Source: an uncultured Bacteroidales bacterium
GTDB taxonomy: Bacteria > Bacteroidota > Bacteroidia > Bacteroidales > UBA3824
Direction: 5' to 3'
NCBI GenBank assembly: GCA_905234655.1
Contig: CAJOJG010000027.1
Span: forward strand, 1 to 39,751
DNA length: 39,751 nucleotides
Numbering within the stretch: position 1 is the stretch's first letter; every line of letters begins with the position of its first letter. The notes under the pieces are model-generated. The model did not search any database and had not been told where the DNA came from. It saw only the letters and a program-made list of their open reading frames with translations. Below, piece after piece: positions 1-7,042 of this stretch. Both the position numbers and the translations under genes were made by a program.

Positions 1-1
1 G

Positions 2-160
2 AAAGGGACGAACTTTGACGAAATAACAGAGGAGCAGGTTGCAAAAGTACAAACTATACTGAACAACAGACCAAGGAAAAGATTAGGGTACAAAACGCCT
101 TTAGTGGCATTTCTGGAAATGTATCCTGATTTTGGAAAAAATGTTGCATTTTCAACTTGA
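2..160 (+). mobile_element. 3' end of an IS30-family transposase (partial)
   Basis: An open frame entering from the left edge encodes the last 52 residues of a transposase, including LNNRPRKRLGYKTP, the conserved C-terminal motif of IS30-family DDE transposases, and stops at 158-160. The sequence just after it (about 141-169, with TTCAACTTGAATTCTGCAA) is probably the right terminal inverted repeat, but the left end is outside the window so the pair cannot be compared. The element directly abuts the truncated methylase at 170, which suggests insertion into that gene. The N-terminal HTH and the catalytic DDE residues are not in view. Confidence 0.85.
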
Positions 161-169
161 ATTCTGCAA

Positions 170-634
170 TTGTTCGATACACTTAGGTTAGGAAGAAATA
201 GAAATAGGAATTCACAACAAGATATATTCCAAGCTCCTATGCTTCTTATTAGGCATGGACTTGATATTGAACAATTGACAGCAAGAGCCGTTGTTTCGTT
301 TCAAGACGCTATTTTCAAGAAATCATTACTATCCATCAAAGCATATAATATGGATGATATAAATGTATTGAAAAATATTGCTTGTATATTGTCTTCTGAC
401 ATAATGAGTTATTTTGCGATACTTACTTTTTCTTCTATTGGTATTGAGCGTGAAAATGCAAAGGAATATGAATTGCTGAGTATTCCGTATGTGAATATAA
501 ATGATAGTCATTATGATAATCTTACGGCATTATATTCTTCATATGATCAAGAAAGCAATAAATCCTTTATAAACGAAAGTATAATTGGCAAAATAAAAAC
601 AAAGATAAATAACGAAGAAAAAAAAATTAAATGA
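170..634 (+). pseudogene. C-terminal fragment of an N6-adenine DNA methylase (part 1), cut by IS30
   Basis: The frame opens right after the IS end with only a TTG and a stop just upstream (158-160), so the 5' part, including the SAM-binding and NPPY catalytic region, is missing. What remains resembles the target-recognition/C-terminal region of Eco57I/PglX-like N6-DNA methylases: an early PMLLIRHGLD segment, then ACILSSDIMSYFAILTFSS followed by GIERENAKEYELLSIP, which matches the family pattern 'LNS..YF.F..SS.GIEREQ....LL.FP'. It ends at 634 after a run of nine A (618-626). The family resumes in another frame directly downstream (see 651-1181). AT-rich compared with the rest of the window. 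Family assignment is from motif memory, not a search. Confidence 0.65.
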
Positions 635-650
635 AAACATAAAGGACTCA

Positions 651-1181
651 TTGGGTATAAGTTGTGATGAACGTGATTTAATAGATTATGCATTGAATAT
701 TAGTCGTATCTATATACGAATCAATAGCATTGTCAATTCTGCAACAAGAATAAAATTTTTACAAAGTAGCCCATTATTTAAAGCAATACAAAAAAATGAC
801 CACCTACTGATTGATTATGCAGAAGTATACATCGAGCGTTTTGCTGATAGTTTTAATCGAAACAAAAAACGTTTCGTTGTCGAAATATATCATTCACTCC
901 AAATTATTGGAATGAAATTCAAAATCATAGATGAAAAAAAATATACTAATGCCATAATAGTATCTCCTGAACATGACAAATCTTTGTTTGCTATGGCGAT
1001 TACTCTTTCGCCAGAGCGAATAACAGACAATCTGTTTGTACAGAAAGATGTTCGCGGTTTTGAAAAGGACTTTTTCTATATTTTCAAACCGAATGAAAGG
1101 AGGTTGTGGCATCGTGCCATTGCGCATTTGGATGTTAATGAATTTGATGATGCAATATTAAAAGCAGGGAGGAACAAATAA
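651..1181 (+). pseudogene. N6-DNA methylase C-terminus (part 2), out of frame with part 1
   Basis: The open frame extends upstream of the TTG at 651 to about 609, overlapping the end of part 1. Read across the nine-A run, the joined product would continue ...LNENIKDSLGISCDERDLID, which is how such methylases continue ('L.EL...IYGLSEEERDLIEYAL'). The last part (GFEKDFFYIFKPNERRLWHR) resembles the tail of these enzymes that precedes a nuclease gene. Removal of one A (or gain of two) at 618-626 would fuse the two parts. It could therefore be decay, a sequencing error in a homopolymer, or phase variation. No catalytic motif lies in this part. Its stop TAA overlaps the ATG of the next gene (TAATG), so translation of the two was coupled. 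Confidence 0.6.
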
Positions 1182-1870
1182 TGATTGGAACGTCTACTCT
1201 AAATGCGGCTTTATTCGGTTATTCACAAACGCGAAGGGATTCTTATTTTGAATCGATTATGACGGTGTGTGTAGTTGTGTATAATACGATTATTAGAGAA
1301 AATATAAAATTGCCTAACGATGAAAATTTAATAAGGGATGAGTTTTTAAACTATCTGAAATGCTCGATTTTCAAAAAAAAGTTTGCATTGGCAAATTTAA
1401 TATTTGATAAAGAAACAAGCGAAAATACAGGAAGAGCAGATATAAGAGTTTTGCCAACAAAAGACGAATATGTTAATGATGAAGCGTATTATCTAATTGA
1501 ATGTAAGAGACTTGACAATAAAAATGTATTAGGGAAAACAGGATTGAATGCAGAATATATAAAAAATGGAATATGCAGATATGTATATGGATATTATTCT
1601 ACATTTTACAATGTCAATGCAACGTTTGGTTTTGTTGTTGAACAAATGAATATTACAACGAACCTCAATAACATTAATTCGTTACTACCAAATACATATA
1701 TTAATCAACAAAAGTGCCTTGTCAATGCTAACGCGACGCAAAACATCACGTATAATGATTTTGCCAATGGGTACCCCTACTCATATCTGTCAAAACACAA
1801 TCATAATAGTGGAAAAGAAATAACGCTATACCATTTGATGTTTGACTTTTCAAAAAATATCGTACCATAA
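1181..1870 (+). CDS. PD-(D/E)XK-like nuclease, probable restriction subunit of the broken RM locus
   Basis: A 229-residue protein. I do not recognise the exact family, but it has a plausible PD-(D/E)XK nuclease core: GRADIRV (Asp87) followed about 20 residues later by YYLIECKR (Glu107-x-Lys109), with a helix after it containing EYIKNGICRYVYGYYS, typical of restriction enzymes and Mrr-like nucleases. The ATG shares a base with the methylase stop (TAATG), and its own stop shares a base with the next ATG, so methylase, nuclease and DUF2442 genes form one translationally coupled unit. No signal peptide or membrane segment. AT-rich. Inference: it cuts DNA lacking the modification made by the upstream methylase. 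With that methylase apparently broken, this protein should be inactive, silent or protected by another enzyme. Confidence 0.6.
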   Translation: MIGTSTLNAALFGYSQTRRDSYFESIMTVCVVVYNTIIRENIKLPNDENLIRDEFLNYLKCSIFKKKFALANLIFDKETSENTGRADIRVLPTKDEYVNDEAYYLIECKRLDNKNVLGKTGLNAEYIKNGICRYVYGYYSTFYNVNATFGFVVEQMNITTNLNNINSLLPNTYINQQKCLVNANATQNITYNDFANGYPYSYLSKHNHNSGKEITLYHLMFDFSKNIVP

Positions 1871-2145
1871 TGTTCACACCCGAAGGATATTTCAATACTA
1901 CCCCGAAAATCAAGTCGCTTTCGTTCCCCAAACGGGGCTATTTTGAAGTGGACTTGGAGGATGGCAGGATGATTATTGTGCCTATTTCTGCATTTCCTAG
2001 CCTGAAAAAAGTTCCCGTAAAAGAGCGTAAAAACTACTATTTCATCGGTGGCGGAGTGTCGTGGGACTCTTGCCCCGAAATGATTCACATTGAACAAATT
2101 TTGGGCAATTACCAGAATTACGCGCACGAAAACACCCCAAATTAA
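1870..2145 (+). CDS. DUF2442-like small protein
   Basis: A 91-residue protein with the pattern of DUF2442: DGRMIIVPISAFPSL in the first half, then ERKNYYFIGGGVSWDS and a final HIEQILG. DUF2442 proteins are small alpha/beta proteins often encoded beside DUF4160 proteins and thought to belong to toxin-antitoxin-like pairs; their molecular role is not settled. Here no DUF4160 partner is present. Instead the ATG overlaps the nuclease stop (TAATG at 1868-1872), so it is the last gene of the RM-like unit. GC content is higher than in the nuclease gene. It may be an accessory or control factor of the locus; that is inference. Confidence 0.65.
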   Translation: MFTPEGYFNTTPKIKSLSFPKRGYFEVDLEDGRMIIVPISAFPSLKKVPVKERKNYYFIGGGVSWDSCPEMIHIEQILGNYQNYAHENTPN

Positions 2146-2151
2146 TAATCA

Positions 2152-2190
2152 ATGGCTTGCCGAAATCCATCTACCCTTCCGGCAAGCCAT
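2152..2190. repeat. Inverted repeat, 11-bp perfect stem with 17-nt loop
   Basis: ATGGCTTGCCG at 2152-2162 is the exact reverse complement of CGGCAAGCCAT at 2180-2190. It lies between the end of the RM unit and the rubrerythrin remnant. A-tracts, not T-tracts, follow the stem on the plus strand, and the minus-strand exit is not T-rich either, so it is not a clear intrinsic terminator, although it may act as a transcript-end structure for both convergent units. Confidence 0.6.
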
Positions 2191-2197
2191 AAAAAAA

Positions 2198-2476
2198 TTA
2201 GTAATTTTCCTCCTTAATCTGGAAATACGCCTGCGGGTGGTCGCAAACGGGGCATTTATCGGGTGCGGACTTGCCGATTACGATGTGTCCACAGTTTGAA
2301 CACTGCCAGATACAGTCGCCGTCGCGAGAGAAGACGATTTTGTCCTCGATGTCCTTCAACAGTTTGCGGTAGCGTTCCTCGTGTTCCTTCTCGATGGCGG
2401 CGACACCCTCAAAGAGGTCCTTCTTCGCCTTCGACGCATAATACGTGTACTTGTTGCGCGCCTGACTCTCGCCTGC
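2198..2476 (-). pseudogene. rbr: Rubrerythrin remnant (N-terminus missing, large internal deletion)
   Basis: Reading the minus strand from 2476 gives AGESQARNKYTYYASKAKKD, the first diiron-binding helix of rubrerythrin, joined directly to GVAAIEKEHEERYRKLLKDI, its last helix. The C-terminal rubredoxin domain follows with both CxxC pairs (WQCSNCGH and DKCPVCDHPQ) and a stop at 2198-2200. Normal rubrerythrin is about 190 residues. Here roughly 100 residues between the first and last helix are gone, and there is no start codon or N-terminal 15-20 residues: upstream sequence is the terminator of the TPR gene. Rubrerythrin reduces peroxide in anaerobes; this copy lacks the complete four-helix diiron site and cannot work. 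The rubredoxin part is intact. Confidence 0.8.
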
Positions 2477-2482
2477 TAAAAC

Positions 2483-2514
2483 AAAAAACCCACGGCTTAC
2501 GACCGCAGGTTTTT
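2483..2514 (-). terminator. Intrinsic terminator of the TPR protein gene
   Basis: On the minus strand CCTGCGG, a 7-nt loop and CCGTGGG form a 7-bp stem (two G-U pairs) extended by A/T pairs and followed by six T. It lies 26 bases after the TPR gene stop. T-runs on both sides could allow weaker function on the plus strand. Confidence 0.7.
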
Positions 2515-2539
2515 AAGTTGTGATATGTGTCTGTAAGAC

Positions 2540-3235
2540 TTACTTTCCAAGCTTTGTGCTGAGCAGCTGCACCATCTTCTGTGCGTCGCGAGCCTCGGTG
2601 GAAGTAGGGAAGTTGGACTTTATCTTCTCATATACGCCGAGGGCATCGGAAATCTTTTGTTGCTTTTCGTATGCCACAGCGAGCTTCTGCATATAGAGCG
2701 GGGCAACGAACTTATTGTCGCCGGCCTTCGACACAGCCTTGTTGTAAAGCGACACAGCCTTGTCGACATCGCCCTTCTCCATGTAAGCGTCGCCAGTGAG
2801 GCCGAGGGACATTGGCTCAAGGATCGGATCCGAAGACGAGAAACCCTCAAGCATCTTTATAGCCTGGTCAAATTGTCCAAGCTTCATGTAGCAGGCGCCG
2901 GCATAATATTTAGCATTGTTGGCGGCCTTCGTGCCGGAGTAGTTGTCGATGATGCCGAGGAAGCCGGGATAGTTTGCGTCGCCTTCGAGAGCGAGCCTTA
3001 CCGAATCACGCTCAAGGTACAGCTCAGCCTGGTGCATCTGGGCGGCGGCGTTAGTTTCCTTCGGACCTTTAACAAACTTGAAATACGCCCAGATGCCGAG
3101 CATCAGGGCAATCGCGATGCCTAATATAAGGAGCAGCTTGTCGCGGTTTTCCTCCACGAACATCTCGGCCCTGCCGAGCGAGTTCTCCACATTTTCGAGC
3201 TGGTCCTGCTCTTGGTTCTGTTCTATGTTTGCCAT
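2540..3235 (-). CDS. TPR-containing membrane-anchored protein
   Basis: A 231-residue protein: a charged, glutamine-rich N-terminus, one transmembrane segment at about 34-52 (LLLILGIAIALMLGIWAYF), then tetratricopeptide repeats outside the membrane (AKYYAGACYMKLGQFDQAIK; DAYMEKGDVDKAVSLYNKA; AVAYEKQQKISDALGVYEKI). It resembles the YfgM-type arrangement (one TM helix plus periplasmic TPRs) and is a familiar gene next to rplS-like housekeeping genes in Bacteroidota; TPRs bind partner proteins, so a role in envelope protein handling is likely but unproven. Start chosen at the ATG at 3235, giving the short cytoplasmic tail. Same strand as rplS but separated by that gene's terminator. Confidence 0.8.
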   Translation of the reverse strand: MANIEQNQEQDQLENVENSLGRAEMFVEENRDKLLLILGIAIALMLGIWAYFKFVKGPKETNAAAQMHQAELYLERDSVRLALEGDANYPGFLGIIDNYSGTKAANNAKYYAGACYMKLGQFDQAIKMLEGFSSSDPILEPMSLGLTGDAYMEKGDVDKAVSLYNKAVSKAGDNKFVAPLYMQKLAVAYEKQQKISDALGVYEKIKSNFPTSTEARDAQKMVQLLSTKLGK

Positions 3236-3276
3236 GATATGTTTCTATGTTGTTTTTTGGACTTTACACTCCAAAT

Positions 3277-3310
3277 AAAAATCCCCAAAATGTTGTTTTG
3301 GGGATTTTTT
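3277..3310. terminator. Bidirectional intrinsic terminator after rplS
   Basis: AAAATCCCCAAAA, a 5-nt loop TGTTG, and TTTTGGGGATTTT form a perfect stem flanked by A-run on one side and T-run on the other, so it can end transcription in both directions. It lies about 57 bases after the rplS stop on the minus strand. Confidence 0.85.
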
Positions 3311-3366
3311 ATTTTGAGGTTTGCGATTTAGTCGCCTTCCGCAAGTCAGTACCCAAAAATCGGAAA

Positions 3367-3714
3367 TTACATTCTCTTCTCTTTGATACGTGCCTTCTTG
3401 CCGGTGAGCTCCCTTACGTAATAAATCCTCGCCCTGCGGACGCGACCCCTCTTGTTGAGCTCGACATTTGTGATGAACGGCGATTCTACCGGGAAAATCC
3501 TCTCGACACCTACGCTGCCTGACATCTTCCTCACGGTGAATGTCGCGCTGATGCCTGCGCCCTTACGCTGTATCACTACGCCCTTGAACTGCTGGATTCT
3601 CTCCTTGTTGCCTTCTACAATCTTATAAGATACTGTAATCGTGTCTCCACTGTTGAAGCGCGGCCACTCCCTCTTAAGAGAGTACTGTTCCTCAACGACT
3701 TTTAATAATTCCAT
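3367..3714 (-). CDS. rplS: 50S ribosomal protein L19
   Basis: A 115-residue protein of normal L19 length. Family signatures are clear: [20 protein letters not shown], then [36 protein letters not shown] and the basic tail [19 protein letters not shown]19 sits at the 30S-50S interface of the ribosome. The start ATG at 3714 gives the expected N-terminus [10 protein letters not shown]. Monocistronic: it has its own candidate promoter (3780-3812) and a strong terminator. In many bacteria rplS follows trmD-rimM; that context is absent here, as is usual in Bacteroidota. Confidence 0.98.
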   Translation of the reverse strand: MELLKVVEEQYSLKREWPRFNSGDTITVSYKIVEGNKERIQQFKGVVIQRKGAGISATFTVRKMSGSVGVERIFPVESPFITNVELNKRGRVRRARIYYVRELTGKKARIKEKRM

Positions 3715-3779
3715 GGTTTTATTTTTATTGATGTATTTTTTATTTCTTGTGTTTTTTTAAATTCTTGTTTTTCAGGGTG

Positions 3780-3812
3780 CAATATTAGCAACTTTTTGTA
3801 ACATAACCAAAT
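3780..3812 (-). promoter_or_regulatory. Candidate promoter of rplS
   Basis: On the minus strand TTTG (3809-3812) and TAATATTG (3780-3787) are spaced close to the Bacteroidota -33/-7 arrangement, with one mismatch in the -7 element. This leaves a roughly 60-base leader. Confidence 0.45.
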
Positions 3813-3933
3813 TTTTGTGCAAAAAAAATATTTTTTTTAAAGTAGTTTAAATATATCGCCTATGAACTTTTTGATTTACAACCACATACGTACTTCCATC
3901 AAAAATTCGACCTTAAAGCACAACATCATCTAA

Positions 3934-3964
3934 TTGCACCAAACAACCATAATTTGTATCTTTG
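3934..3964 (+). promoter_or_regulatory. Bacteroidota-type promoter of the GH18 gene
   Basis: TTG at 3934-3936 and TATCTTTG at 3957-3964, spacing 20, match TTTG-N19/20-TAnnTTTG. The promoter overlaps a TTG codon at 3962, so translation must begin downstream, at the ATG at 3992. Confidence 0.75.
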
Positions 3965-3991
3965 CACTCTCAAATTCAAGCAAAGAACCAA

Positions 3992-5254
3992 ATGCGAAAG
4001 TCACTTTTCACTGCGCTCATACGCGCATACGGCATACTTATCGTCGCCATCATCACGCTCCTGAGTCCGTCCTGCATGGCGGACGCGGACTCCGGCGCGA
4101 TGAACGCCGACCCGACGGATCCGTACCGAAAAATATCGTCGCCGGTAGTGGCGGCATACCTGCACATCGGCAACAGGACGCTCGACCCGAGGCAAATAGA
4201 CCTGGAGGGTGTGGACATCCTTAACCTCGCCTTCACTGTCATAAAGAACAACCACGTCGGCCTGCTCCACTCAAAGGACGCAAACAACTTCCACATCGCG
4301 CGCAGCCTTAAGCGCAAGTACCCGGGGCTTAAAGTCCTCGTGTCAGTCGGCGGACAAGGCACAGAAAAAGACTTCTCAAAAATGGCACGGACAAAGGAGG
4401 CGCGGGAAGTGTTCGTGGACGATGCAGTGAGGTTTGTAAGGAGCTACGGCATGGACGGCATAGACGTCGACTGGGAGTTCCCAGGAATGTCGAAGTCCAC
4501 ACGGGAAGCCGACCGCACAAACTTCAGCGCGCTCATGACGGAACTCCGCGCCGCGTTCGACAAAGCCGCACGGGAGGACGGCAGGAAATACTATGTCACC
4601 GTAGCCGCCGGGGCATTCGAGCAATACCTTTATTATATAGAGCCACGGAAAGTCTCGGCGGCGGTGGACTACTTCTTCGTGATGACATACGACTTCCACG
4701 GTCAGTGGAACGAGTTCACAGGCCACCACACAAACCTCTACGAAGCAAAGGGCAAGCCGCGCGGCCACTCGACGGACAGGATAGCGCGGATATACGAAAG
4801 CAAGGGCATCCCCAAGCCAAAAATTGTCATCGGCGCGGCGTTCTACGGGCGGAAGTGGACAGGCGTGGAGGTCAACAAGAACAGCTCCGTCATATACAGC
4901 GCGGGAAAGGGCATCGGCTCGGTGAGCTACCGCAACATCGTCTCGCTCCTTAAGCCAAACACCGGATACCGCCGATACTGGGACAGCGACGCATACGCTC
5001 CTTACCTATATAACCACAGCTCAAAGACCTTCATCTCATACGACGACCCACAGTCAGTGGCGCGTAAAGTGGACTATGTATGTATGCACAACCTCGGCGG
5101 AATCATGTACTGGGAACACTTCTCGGACGCCAACCACAACGAACTTTCAAGGACGATAACAAAAGAAATGGCACTCCGAAAATCATGCCACGCAAGGCTC
5201 CGGTGGCCGGGTGGTTTCATTGACACAAAATATCACAAAAATAAACGGCCATAA
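3992..5254 (+). CDS. GH18 family glycoside hydrolase (chitinase-like) lipoprotein
   Basis: A 420-residue protein starting at ATG 3992; the in-frame TTG at 3962 lies inside the -7 promoter element. Residues 1-28 form a lipoprotein signal (basic start, hydrophobic ILIVAIITLL, then SPSC with Cys28), so the enzyme should be anchored in an outer or cytoplasmic membrane leaflet. The GH18 barrel shows KVLVSVGGQG, the catalytic DGIDVDWE (Asp155, Asp158, Asp160, Glu162), FFVMTYDFHG and GGIMYWEHFSD. All acidic residues of the DxxDxDxE motif are present, so it should be active by substrate-assisted catalysis on N-acetylglucosamine glycans (chitin, peptidoglycan or N-glycan core). No SusC/D partners lie nearby, so the substrate cannot be told from context. 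Confidence 0.88.
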   Translation: MRKSLFTALIRAYGILIVAIITLLSPSCMADADSGAMNADPTDPYRKISSPVVAAYLHIGNRTLDPRQIDLEGVDILNLAFTVIKNNHVGLLHSKDANNFHIARSLKRKYPGLKVLVSVGGQGTEKDFSKMARTKEAREVFVDDAVRFVRSYGMDGIDVDWEFPGMSKSTREADRTNFSALMTELRAAFDKAAREDGRKYYVTVAAGAFEQYLYYIEPRKVSAAVDYFFVMTYDFHGQWNEFTGHHTNLYEAKGKPRGHSTDRIARIYESKGIPKPKIVIGAAFYGRKWTGVEVNKNSSVIYSAGKGIGSVSYRNIVSLLKPNTGYRRYWDSDAYAPYLYNHSSKTFISYDDPQSVARKVDYVCMHNLGGIMYWEHFSDANHNELSRTITKEMALRKSCHARLRWPGGFIDTKYHKNKRP

Positions 5255-5258
5255 TTTT

Positions 5259-5290
5259 TTTGTTTATCAAAAAAATAATTTCTAACTTTG
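5259..5290 (+). promoter_or_regulatory. Bacteroidota-type promoter of the histidine kinase gene
   Basis: TTTG at 5259-5262 and TAACTTTG at 5283-5290 with a 20-base spacer, about 65 bases before the ATG at 5356. Confidence 0.75.
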
Positions 5291-5355
5291 AAAGTTGGAA
5301 AAAAATCCAATATTTTTGGATTTTTCCACATTAAACACGTACACAGCACAGGACA

Positions 5356-6117
5356 ATGGGATACGCCAACCATACCACAGGCAATGACGCCCACGAAGAG
5401 GCACTGAAGATGCAGACTGCGTTCCTCAAGACAATCTCCCACGAGATACGCACGCCGCTTAATGTCATCGTGGGGTGCTGCGACGTGCTGTCACAACCCG
5501 ACTGCGACACCGAGACGAGGGAAATGCTCGTCGTCCAGTTAAAAAGGAGCATCCGCAACCTGCTCAACTTCTGCGACAACGCAGCTTTCATCAACAGCCT
5601 TGAGGCCGGCAGCGTAACGCCAAGGCCAAACTTGTTCGACGTGCTTTTCACCATCGAATTTATCTACAACAGCACCAAGAGCCTCATCGTCGCCGAAAAA
5701 AGGAACGCCGTGTGCTACGTCCTCAACAACGAACTCGGCTCGGGGCATGTAAGGTTCTACGGCGACGACGGCCTGATATGCCGGGCAGTGACACTGCTCG
5801 TCGAAAACGCCATAAAATTCACCGAAGAAGGCACAGTGACGCTCTCGGCGGGCTTCTGCACGGAGCGTGACGGAATGGAAATGCTGGAAATCCAAGTATC
5901 GGACACCGGCATCGGCATCGACAAGGAATACCACGCCGACATCTTCAAGAAATTCTGGAAAGCCCCACAGACCGGCCACAAGATATACGACGGCACTGGC
6001 CTCGGGCTCACGATTGTCCAAGGCATCGTGGAACTATTGGACGGGACGGTGCACATGAAATCCGAACCGGGCAGGGGATCGACTTTCTCCGTGAGGTTCC
6101 CGGTGACGACGTGCTGA
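5356..6117 (+). CDS. Soluble sensor histidine kinase without a visible sensor domain
   Basis: A 253-residue protein with only the two kinase core domains. HisKA: FLKTISHEIRTPLN with phospho-acceptor His29. HATPase_c: N box LLVENAIKFTEEG, G1 box VSDTGIGID, F box IFKKFW, G2 box GTGLGLTIVQGI. There is no transmembrane helix, PAS or receiver domain; only about 15 residues precede the HisKA helix, so it must take its input from a partner protein or from the dimer itself. No response regulator gene is adjacent. kdsA follows after 83 bases with no terminator between them, so they may be cotranscribed. An HPt gene lies 2 kb away on the other strand, which raises the possibility of a split phosphorelay. 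Confidence 0.88.
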   Translation: MGYANHTTGNDAHEEALKMQTAFLKTISHEIRTPLNVIVGCCDVLSQPDCDTETREMLVVQLKRSIRNLLNFCDNAAFINSLEAGSVTPRPNLFDVLFTIEFIYNSTKSLIVAEKRNAVCYVLNNELGSGHVRFYGDDGLICRAVTLLVENAIKFTEEGTVTLSAGFCTERDGMEMLEIQVSDTGIGIDKEYHADIFKKFWKAPQTGHKIYDGTGLGLTIVQGIVELLDGTVHMKSEPGRGSTFSVRFPVTTC

Positions 6118-6200
6118 CCGAAAACAAAAAAAATTCAACTTGACGACAAAAACACACTATATAACTACACGCGAAACATATTTTTAAGAAACACCTCGAT

Positions 6201-7028
6201 ATGAAAAAAATAGTAAAAGTTGGCGAAATAGAATGTGGCTCTCCACAACTATTCCTAATCTGCGGCCCCTGCGTCATAGAGGACGAGCCGCTGATGATGA
6301 AGACCGCCGAACACATAAAAAAGACCGCCGAGAAACTCTCGCTGCCGGTTATCTTCAAGTCTTCCTTCATGAAGGACAACCGCTCGAGCGTCGACTACTA
6401 CCTCGGCCCCGGGCTTGAGAAAGGACTCGAACTCTTAGCAAAGATTAAGCGCGAGTTCCAGATGCCGGTACTCTCCGACATCCACTATCCCGAACACATC
6501 AAGCCAGCCGCCGAAGTCCTCGACGTAATCCAAATCCCGGCATACCTTTGTATGCAGACCGGGCTTGTGACCCAGACGGCAAAGACCGGCGCAGTCGTCA
6601 ACCTCAAGCACGGTCAGTTCCTCGCGCCGGAGAACATGATAAAGCCATGCCAAAAAATCGAGTCTTGCGGAAACTCGAACATAATCCTCACAGAGCGCGG
6701 ATACACATTCGGTTATAACGACCTCGTTGTCGACCCGAGGAGCTTCTACCATCTCAGGGAGACCGGCTACCCAGTGGTGTTCGACGTGACACACTCCATC
6801 CGCAAATACGGAATCCCGTCGGCAGACCCAAACGGCGGAGCGCGCCAGTACCTCAAGACACTCGCACGCGCCGGCGTGGCAGCAGGGATTGACGGACTTT
6901 TTATCGAAGCCCACCCTCAACCCGAAGTCGCCAAGTGCGACGCGGCAAGCCAGCTCAAGCTCGACGACCTCGAAGAGTTCCTCAAGCCGCTCATAGAAAT
7001 CCACAACATCGAAGTAAAATACAGATAA
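6201..7028 (+). CDS. kdsA: 3-deoxy-8-phosphooctulonate synthase
   Basis: A 275-residue cytoplasmic enzyme that condenses phosphoenolpyruvate with arabinose-5-phosphate to Kdo-8-phosphate for lipopolysaccharide. Family motifs: LICGPCVIEDE, FKSSFMKDNRSS, LSDIHYPEHI, VIQIPAYLCMQT, VNLKHGQFLAP, LTERGYTFGYNDLVVDPRS, VFDVTHS and FIEAHPQPEVAKCDAAS. Cys24 in CGPC is at the position that distinguishes metal-dependent (class II, Cys) from metal-independent (Asn) KdsA enzymes, so this should be metal-dependent. The substrate-loop sequence KDNRSS varies from the more usual KANRSS. The next gene starts 14 bases later and carries the CBS pair normally found on KdsD, the enzyme that makes arabinose-5-phosphate. 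Confidence 0.96.
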   Translation: MKKIVKVGEIECGSPQLFLICGPCVIEDEPLMMKTAEHIKKTAEKLSLPVIFKSSFMKDNRSSVDYYLGPGLEKGLELLAKIKREFQMPVLSDIHYPEHIKPAAEVLDVIQIPAYLCMQTGLVTQTAKTGAVVNLKHGQFLAPENMIKPCQKIESCGNSNIILTERGYTFGYNDLVVDPRSFYHLRETGYPVVFDVTHSIRKYGIPSADPNGGARQYLKTLARAGVAAGIDGLFIEAHPQPEVAKCDAASQLKLDDLEEFLKPLIEIHNIEVKYR

Positions 7029-7042
7029 AAATATAAACAGAC

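Noticed and set aside
2152..2190. Hairpin as an intrinsic terminator
   Set aside because: The stem is perfect but neither strand has a T-run right after it, so it is listed only as an inverted repeat.
2263..2523. Short Arg/Cys-rich plus-strand frame
   Set aside because: Opposite the rubrerythrin remnant, whose minus-strand translation is clearly family-like; the plus frame has no support.
3962..3991. TTG at 3962 as start of the GH18 protein
   Set aside because: It overlaps the -7 promoter element and the ATG at 3992 begins a proper lipoprotein signal.
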